From contig SUVZ01000014.1 in the NCBI GenBank assembly GCA_015061765.1, positions 1-18,580 on the forward strand: a stretch of DNA of 18,580 bases, given 5' to 3'. Numbering within the stretch: position 1 is the stretch's first letter; each line of letters starts with the position of its first letter. Below the pieces are notes generated by a model. It did no database searches. It worked only from the letters and a program-made list of their open reading frames with translations, and was not told where the DNA came from. The stretch comes from Lentisphaerota bacterium (GTDB lineage: Bacteria > Verrucomicrobiota > Kiritimatiellia > RFP12 > UBA1067). The position numbers and the translations under genes were made by a program. Positions 14,232 to 18,580 of this stretch are shown here, piece by piece.

Positions 14232-14286
14232 GATAACACTAGGGTAACACTAGGATGGTAATAGTATGGTAATAGAATAGATAAGA
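14232..14286 (+). repeat. 11-bp-period imperfect tandem repeat
   Basis: Five successive 11-base units: GATAACACTAG, GGTAACACTAG, GATGGTAATAG, TATGGTAATAG, AATAGATAAGA. The first four end in TAG and share a GTAA or ATAA core. The period is about one helical turn. Iterons or an origin-associated repeat are possible; no protein frame explains it. Confidence 0.65.
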
Positions 14287-14289
14287 GGT

Positions 14290-14310
14290 AAAAACTTGCC
14301 TATAGAGGCA
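14290..14310 (-). terminator. Terminator downstream of the SGNH hydrolase gene
   Basis: Minus strand TGCCT-CTAT-AGGCA (14297-14310), then AG and TTTTT (14290-14294). The stem is only 5 bp, but it has a four-base loop and a T run two bases later. It would end the dnaN-rlmL-SGNH transcript about 105 bases after the last stop. Confidence 0.5.
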
Positions 14311-14325
14311 CTTGCAAAACTTGCC

Positions 14326-14394
14326 GTACTGGGTGAACGGGTAGGCTTGCCCGCCCAGAAATATCAACGGGCGAGACGTCCGTTGTCCCAGTGC
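14326..14394. other. Branched inverted-repeat structure (possible RNA or dispersed repeat)
   Basis: An 8-bp closing stem (14326-14333 with 14387-14394, one T-G pair) encloses two hairpins: CGGG/CCCG (14338-14341, 14350-14353) and CAACGG/CCGTTG (14365-14370, 14380-14385). An alternative pairs CTGGG 14329-14333 with CCCAG 14354-14358. It lies in the 3' untranslated part of the SGNH gene, before the terminator. GC-rich, unlike its surroundings. No known RNA family recognised. Confidence 0.45.
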
Positions 14395-14412
14395 TTTATG
14401 CAATTGCCCTGA

Positions 14413-15240
14413 TTACTTATTCTTGAAATCTGGAGGCAGAGAGCGGAGACGTGCCATAATGGTGTTGGCTATTCTCATGTGCCCGAGTCCATTGGGATGG
14501 AGATTGTCTTTACCGTTTTCTCCTCCGTCCCGGAAATATTTGCCATATGCAGGATCGGCCGGATACAGTCCGGAATCCCGATAAAGGTCTATAAGAGGGA
14601 CACTCCAGATATCAGCAGCTTCACGGAGCACTTTTATGTAATCCTCCAGATAGTGTCCAAGCGCATTTGGAAAGCATTCAGATGGTTGAACATTTGAATT
14701 TCCAAAATGGGCATATCCCCGGTGAAGCGGAGTCATAAGGACAATCTGCTGATCCGGAAAATTCCGCTTCAAATATTCCATTACGGTATTGATGCGTCCC
14801 CTGAACGTTCCCATATTCTTTTCAAGATACCTTCTTGGCTGCCTGATTGTTACTCCTCGCCTGTTGACATCCTCCTCAACAATCCGATACCAGCTTCCAA
14901 GTGGTACTCCTGAATTGTAGTCGTTCGTCCCGAGAAATATGAGAATCGCATCAGGCTTATCCCCAAGTTCCGCCTTCATTTTCTGCGCCATCGGATAGAT
15001 CCGATCCCATTGATATCCGCTTACGGCATATACATGGGGTTCTACACCATAGATATCCTGCATATATTTCCAGTACACGCCGTGCTTATGGCGGGACAAC
15101 TGTGAAGGATCGGTTATCGAATCACCCAGATAGACAACTTTCTTTCCATTCCACGGATGTTTCTCAACATCGGCAAACGAATGAAAAGGAATGGCCATTG
15201 CCGAAACGAGAGCAATGGACACGAAAGCAATGTAGCGCAT
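14413..15240 (-). CDS. Secreted SGNH/GDSL-family hydrolase
   Basis: 275 residues. Signal peptide to about residue 23 (ALVSAMAIPFHSFA). All four SGNH blocks are visible: GDSIT with nucleophile S41, G75 (AVSGYQWD), GTND with N106, and DNLHPN with D245 and H248. The family removes acyl groups from lipids, polysaccharides or other esters; with a signal peptide and no lipase features, a carbohydrate esterase is likely but unproven. ATG 15240 (MRYIAF) follows GGAG; an upstream TTG frame start is not supported. It lies 24 bases after the RNA methyltransferase gene and is probably the last gene of the dnaN transcript. Confidence 0.88.
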   Translation of the reverse strand: MRYIAFVSIALVSAMAIPFHSFADVEKHPWNGKKVVYLGDSITDPSQLSRHKHGVYWKYMQDIYGVEPHVYAVSGYQWDRIYPMAQKMKAELGDKPDAILIFLGTNDYNSGVPLGSWYRIVEEDVNRRGVTIRQPRRYLEKNMGTFRGRINTVMEYLKRNFPDQQIVLMTPLHRGYAHFGNSNVQPSECFPNALGHYLEDYIKVLREAADIWSVPLIDLYRDSGLYPADPAYGKYFRDGGENGKDNLHPNGLGHMRIANTIMARLRSLPPDFKNK

Positions 15241-15264
15241 TGGTCGCTCCAATCTGAAACACAG

Positions 15265-16515
15265 TTACAGTTCGTACAGGAACAGGCGGCAATCGATAGG
15301 ACCGTTGTAGAACGGGACACGATGCCTGTATGTGAGATTCACTACGCGTGCAAGATCCGGATTGCCTGTGATGAGACCGCCTGTCATTCCCCTGCAATGG
15401 TCTGCGAGGAATTGCCCGATGCGGTCATACAACTGCTTGAGTTCCTCGGTATCACCAAGGCGGATGCCATATTCCGGATTGAAGAATATCGTCGGGCGTC
15501 TATCATTTTCGCTTGAGGAATCGGCATCGCCAGACTTTCTCGAAAATTGCTGGACATCTGTTTCGGCAAAGTCACACGCAACAAAGGAAATCTTGTTGAA
15601 CACCCCGGCGGCATGGGCATTTATCTGGGCATTCTGAATGGCCTCAGGTGAAATGTCCGTTGCAAGAATCGGCGGAATGTCCTTTTTCTCCCTAGACTCC
15701 GCTTCAAGCAGCATATCCTTGAAAATGAGTTCAGGGGAAACTCCAAATCTCTGACGCGGTGCGGCTAGCGGCGCCTTTTCCCCGGGGATTATCTGATTGT
15801 ATCCCTTTATTCCCATGAAACCGAAGTGGGCGCGAAGCGAACCAGGTGCACGGTTCATGGCCTTCATCGCAGCCTCGATTGCCGGAGTGCCGGAACCGCA
15901 CATTGGAGAAATGAATGGTGATGTTCCATCCCACTCCATAGCGTCTATGCAGGCCGCCGCCAAGGTCTCCTGCATCGGAGCCGATCCGGGAATCTTTCGA
16001 TATCCGCGTTTCGAAAGCGGGGCACCAGACGTATCGAGGTATATTATGCCCGTGTCGCCGTTCCAGTGGAGGAACACGCTCGCACCGCGATCATAATCAC
16101 CGCCGGAATTGGGTCTGCGGCCAAGCTTGGAACGGATTCTGTCGACAACTGCATCCTTAAGAACCAGTGAAGGAAGCCGTGTATCGCGAACCGAACCGTT
16201 GTGGACAACCGATGACACGGTGAAATATCCATCCGCGTCAATGAGGTTTTCCCAGTCAATCGTCACGGCCTTGTCGTAAAGTTCGCGCACATGGCGGCAC
16301 TGACCGCGAAAAAGAGGAACAAGAACCCGATGCGCAGTACGAAGCCACAGATTCAGCTTGAGTACGTCACGAAGCGCACCGCGAACCACTACGTAGTTTT
16401 CCGATTTGTCAATCGGCTCATATCCGAATGAACGAACCTCCTTCTCCGTCCATGGCGCAAGCGTCTTGGCGCAGGAGATGATGATCGGAAAATCCCTGTC
16501 TTTCCAGATATTCAT
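15265..16515 (-). CDS. THUMP-domain 23S rRNA methyltransferase, RlmL-like
   Basis: 416 residues. Residues about 1-165 hold the ferredoxin-like and THUMP regions (including LNLWLRTAHRVLVPL), then LDTSGAPLSKRGYR, matching the LDLSGxxLHKRGYR of RlmL. The SAM fold has SPMCGSGTPAIEAA (203-216) and ATDISPEAI. The family adds N2-methyl to a guanine in 23S rRNA. Motif IV, usually NPPYG, reads N346-P-E-Y-G350 here (FFNPEYGIRLGD). It lacks the C-terminal RlmK domain of the E. coli fusion. Its ATG overlaps the dnaN stop (TGATG), so an upstream extension to 16563 is rejected. An equivalent role to RlmL or YpsC is likely. Confidence 0.86.
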   Translation of the reverse strand: MNIWKDRDFPIIISCAKTLAPWTEKEVRSFGYEPIDKSENYVVVRGALRDVLKLNLWLRTAHRVLVPLFRGQCRHVRELYDKAVTIDWENLIDADGYFTVSSVVHNGSVRDTRLPSLVLKDAVVDRIRSKLGRRPNSGGDYDRGASVFLHWNGDTGIIYLDTSGAPLSKRGYRKIPGSAPMQETLAAACIDAMEWDGTSPFISPMCGSGTPAIEAAMKAMNRAPGSLRAHFGFMGIKGYNQIIPGEKAPLAAPRQRFGVSPELIFKDMLLEAESREKKDIPPILATDISPEAIQNAQINAHAAGVFNKISFVACDFAETDVQQFSRKSGDADSSSENDRRPTIFFNPEYGIRLGDTEELKQLYDRIGQFLADHCRGMTGGLITGNPDLARVVNLTYRHRVPFYNGPIDCRLFLYEL

Positions 16516-17609
16516 CAGTTGATGCGAAGCGGCATCATCACATAGAGGAAAGGAACCGAACACCGGATGACAGCCGGAGAAGATCCATTGTTCAGTTCTA
16601 TCGTGATTTCATCCTCGTCGATTGCCTTGAGAGGATCCTTGACATAGGAAGGATTGAAGACGATCTCAATCCTCTCGCCACTGTACTTGATTGGCACAAC
16701 GTCCTTTGCTTCACCGATGTCTGCCGCGACAGATGAGACGAGGAGCTGGTTGGAATCGAAAGTGAGGCGGGTGGAGGATGACTCCTCCATCATCATGACG
16801 CTGGCGCGATCAATCGCATCGAGAAGAAGCTTGCGGTCAACCTCAATCTTCTGACTGCAGCTCTGCGGAATTACCTGACGGTAGTTCGGATATATCTCAT
16901 CAAGAAGCTTGGAGTATATCTGGGTTTCACCGAGATTGAAGGCAACCTGCGTCTTTTCAATGGTGATCTTCACCTTACCATCGCCGGAAAGCGAGCGCTG
17001 AAGTTCTGACACCACCTTGGACGGAAGGATGATATCACGCTCTGCGGCGGCGGGGAACTCTATTTCATGCTCGACAAGCGCAAGACGGCGGCCGTCGGTG
17101 GCAACCATTGTCAGCTTTCCTTCCTTGAAGCTCATGAGAACGCCCTTGAGCGTCTTGCGCGTCTCATCCTGCGACACGGCATATGAGGTTTTCCTCAGCA
17201 TTTCGCGGAGCGTCGCCTGGGGAATCTCATACGCGAAAGCATCTTCCGTGGAAGGAAGAGCCGGAAAGTCCGCAACATTCATCCCTGAAAGCTTGAACGC
17301 CGCGCTCCCGGCGGAGATTCTTGCACGCTCCTGAAAATCAGTCTCGAGTTCCACAACTCCCTCTGCGCAAGAGGAGATCGTGCTGAACAGGAGTTTTACC
17401 GGCAGTGTGGTTGCGCCAGCCTCAACCACTTCGCATTCGACCGTTGACTTGATGGAAATATCAATGTCGGTCGTGATGAGACTTAACTTACCATCGCTTG
17501 CCTCGAGCATCGCGTTCTGAATAATCTGAAGGGAACCCTTTCCGGCTACAATGTTCTGTACCTTCTTGAGTCCTTCCATAAACTTAGAGCGGATGATTTT
17601 TATCTTCAT
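16515..17609 (-). CDS. dnaN: DNA polymerase III sliding clamp (beta subunit)
   Basis: 364 residues, as expected. Typical segments include IQNAMLEASDGKLSLITTDIDIS, SAAFKLSGMNVADFPALP, LKGVLMSF, MVATDGRRLALVEHE, and the C-terminal YVMMPLRIN, part of the protein-binding pocket. The ring-shaped dimer holds the polymerase on DNA. GGGAG eight bases before ATG 17609. It lies after dnaA, separated by 267 bases, with its own promoter. The stop overlaps the methyltransferase start. Confidence 0.98.
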   Translation of the reverse strand: MKIKIIRSKFMEGLKKVQNIVAGKGSLQIIQNAMLEASDGKLSLITTDIDISIKSTVECEVVEAGATTLPVKLLFSTISSCAEGVVELETDFQERARISAGSAAFKLSGMNVADFPALPSTEDAFAYEIPQATLREMLRKTSYAVSQDETRKTLKGVLMSFKEGKLTMVATDGRRLALVEHEIEFPAAAERDIILPSKVVSELQRSLSGDGKVKITIEKTQVAFNLGETQIYSKLLDEIYPNYRQVIPQSCSQKIEVDRKLLLDAIDRASVMMMEESSSTRLTFDSNQLLVSSVAADIGEAKDVVPIKYSGERIEIVFNPSYVKDPLKAIDEDEITIELNNGSSPAVIRCSVPFLYVMMPLRIN

Positions 17610-17642
17610 TTATAAAACTCCCTTTGGTTTCCTTAGGCGCGT

Positions 17643-17672
17643 ATTGTACTCTATTAGTGGTTATTAAGTAAA
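17643..17672 (-). promoter_or_regulatory. dnaN promoter
   Basis: Minus strand TTTACT (17667-17672), 18 bases, TACAAT (17643-17648). Leader about 28 bases. Confidence 0.55.
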
Positions 17673-17766
17673 GAACTTATTATTCTAATATTAGGGTTGT
17701 CCATAACTTGCATAACCCGTTTCCGACCCTATTTTCATTGGCTGAAACCGCGGTTCCACCTGTTCA

Positions 17767-17871
17767 CTTCTTTTTGTCTTCGTGTCAGCTTCTTTTTGCT
17801 TCCCTTGAACCCTGTCGATTGCTGTTGACAAAACGCCCATTTGGCAACAGGTTCTGAACAGCCAATCGACA
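17767..17871 (-). other. dnaA-dnaN intergenic hairpin and direct repeat
   Basis: Six bases after the dnaA stop, the minus-strand RNA can form a 14-bp stem with one bulged G (17857-17871 with 17813-17826), loop 30 bases, containing an inner GTTC-T-GAAC dyad. TTGACAA (17825-17831) and TTGTCAA (17874-17880) offer a competing pairing. No T run follows, so it is not a standard terminator. Next to it CTTCTTTTTG occurs twice, 22 bases apart (17767 and 17789, plus strand). No good DnaA box is seen; TTATGGACA (17700-17708, minus) has two mismatches. Confidence 0.5.
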
Positions 17872-17876
17872 TCTTG

Positions 17877-18580
17877 TCAATAGAACAGTTCGGACGGCTT
17901 GCGGCCAAGCTGCTCCGTGATCTGCTCGATTGTCTTCTTCAGTTCGATTTCAACATCGATTCGCTTCTGGATCGTCTGCGTGCCGTGGACGACAGTGGTG
18001 TGGTTGCGCTTGAATGCATTTGCAACCGTCGGGGTTGAGTTGCCCGTGAGCTTTCTGGCAAGGAACATTGCCACCTGCCTTGCGGTCGCCAGAGGCTGAG
18101 TTCGGTTGTTGGACTTGATGTCATCGTATGTAACGTCATATGTTGAGCATACAGCCTTGATGATCTCATCTATCGAAAGTCTTTTTATGATGACTTCATC
18201 CTCTGCCAACTCCTTAAGGAGGGTGTGCGCTATCTGCTGATTTATCTCAATCTCCGGATTTGCATCCATGAATCTGATGATAAGATTAAGAGCCCCTTCC
18301 ATAGCACGGACAGATGACTTGATGTTTTCGCCTATATATGTGAAAATCTCCTCTGGAATTCTGTGTCGGCAATTTTTGGCCTTGAGCTTAAGAATTGCGA
18401 TGCGCGTCTCATACGAGGGAGATTCAATCTCAATCACCATGCCTTGCTGAAATCTCGTTATGAGACGCTCTTCCAGGTTACTCAGCCTTTTTGGCGGAAC
18501 ATCGCACGTCATGACAACCTGTTTTCCGTATGTCATGAGATTGCTGTATGTATTGAAGAATTCCTCCTGGAACTGTTCCT
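17877..18580 (-). CDS. dnaA: Chromosomal replication initiator DnaA (5' part beyond the window)
   Basis: The C-terminal 233 or so residues. The frame continues past the right edge: EQFQEEFFNTYSNLMTYGKQ is the AAA+ region before sensor I, then VVMTCDVPPKRLSNLEERL, and a sensor II-like RAMEGALNLI. Domain IV follows with ATARQVAMFLARKLT and the DNA-box-binding signature HTTVVHGTQTIQKRI. DnaA binds DnaA boxes at oriC and opens the DNA. It ends SELFY. Followed by dnaN on the same strand, the usual dnaA-dnaN order. Confidence 0.98.
   Translation of the reverse strand, partial: EQFQEEFFNTYSNLMTYGKQVVMTCDVPPKRLSNLEERLITRFQQGMVIEIESPSYETRIAILKLKAKNCRHRIPEEIFTYIGENIKSSVRAMEGALNLIIRFMDANPEIEINQQIAHTLLKELAEDEVIIKRLSIDEIIKAVCSTYDVTYDDIKSNNRTQPLATARQVAMFLARKLTGNSTPTVANAFKRNHTTVVHGTQTIQKRIDVEIELKKTIEQITEQLGRKPSELFY

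Overview
The window looks like chromosomal DNA of an uncultured bacterium, most likely of the Verrucomicrobiota/Kiritimatiellota (PVC) type. That placement is an inference from moderate-to-high GC, many weak Shine-Dalgarno sites, tight minus-strand operons, and gene content (a BatA/BatB/BatD set, an SGNH hydrolase, a SorE-like dehydrogenase, a solute-binding-protein/permease fusion). No 16S or other decisive marker is present. Both edges cut genes: pdxS at the left and dnaA at the right. The first 25 bases are an exact inverted copy of 139-163, so the left edge is probably a fold-back assembly artefact.

Left part (1-7641): pdxS (PLP synthase, minus) is divergent from a MocR/PdxR-type regulator (plus) across a promoter region rich in dyads. 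The regulator has Arg where the family has its PLP-binding Lys. Converging on it is a four-gene minus-strand operon with overlapping or near-overlapping genes: a BatD-like protein, BatA, BatB (two von Willebrand A membrane proteins), then one polypeptide that joins a periplasmic sugar-type solute-binding protein to a MalF-type permease.

Middle (7717-11832): rpmE-prfA (translation), then a group with a low-molecular-weight protein tyrosine phosphatase, dtd (D-aminoacyl-tRNA deacylase) and two small unknown ORFs. On the plus strand lies a C_GCAxxG_C_C family protein. Its stop codon shares a CTAG palindrome with the stop of a convergent, frameshifted small secreted protein.

Right part (12065-18580): an XRE-HTH/zinc-ribbon protein is followed by a SorE-like zinc dehydrogenase, ending in a good terminator. 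Upstream is a 500-base AT-rich, non-coding stretch (13891-14412) with clustered DnaA-box-like nonamers, a pair of inverted 27-bp repeats (a third copy lies at 10.9 kb), an 11-bp-period repeat, a terminator and a branched potential RNA structure. Then comes dnaA-dnaN-rlmL-like-SGNH hydrolase on the minus strand. The dnaA link makes the 13.9-14.3 kb region a candidate replication origin, though regulator operators or a small repeat element are alternatives.

No tRNA, rRNA, CRISPR array, transposase or phage gene was seen. The strongest candidates for something undescribed are the 27-bp repeat family with the origin-like region, the Bat-linked transporter fusion, and the lysine-less PdxR-like regulator.
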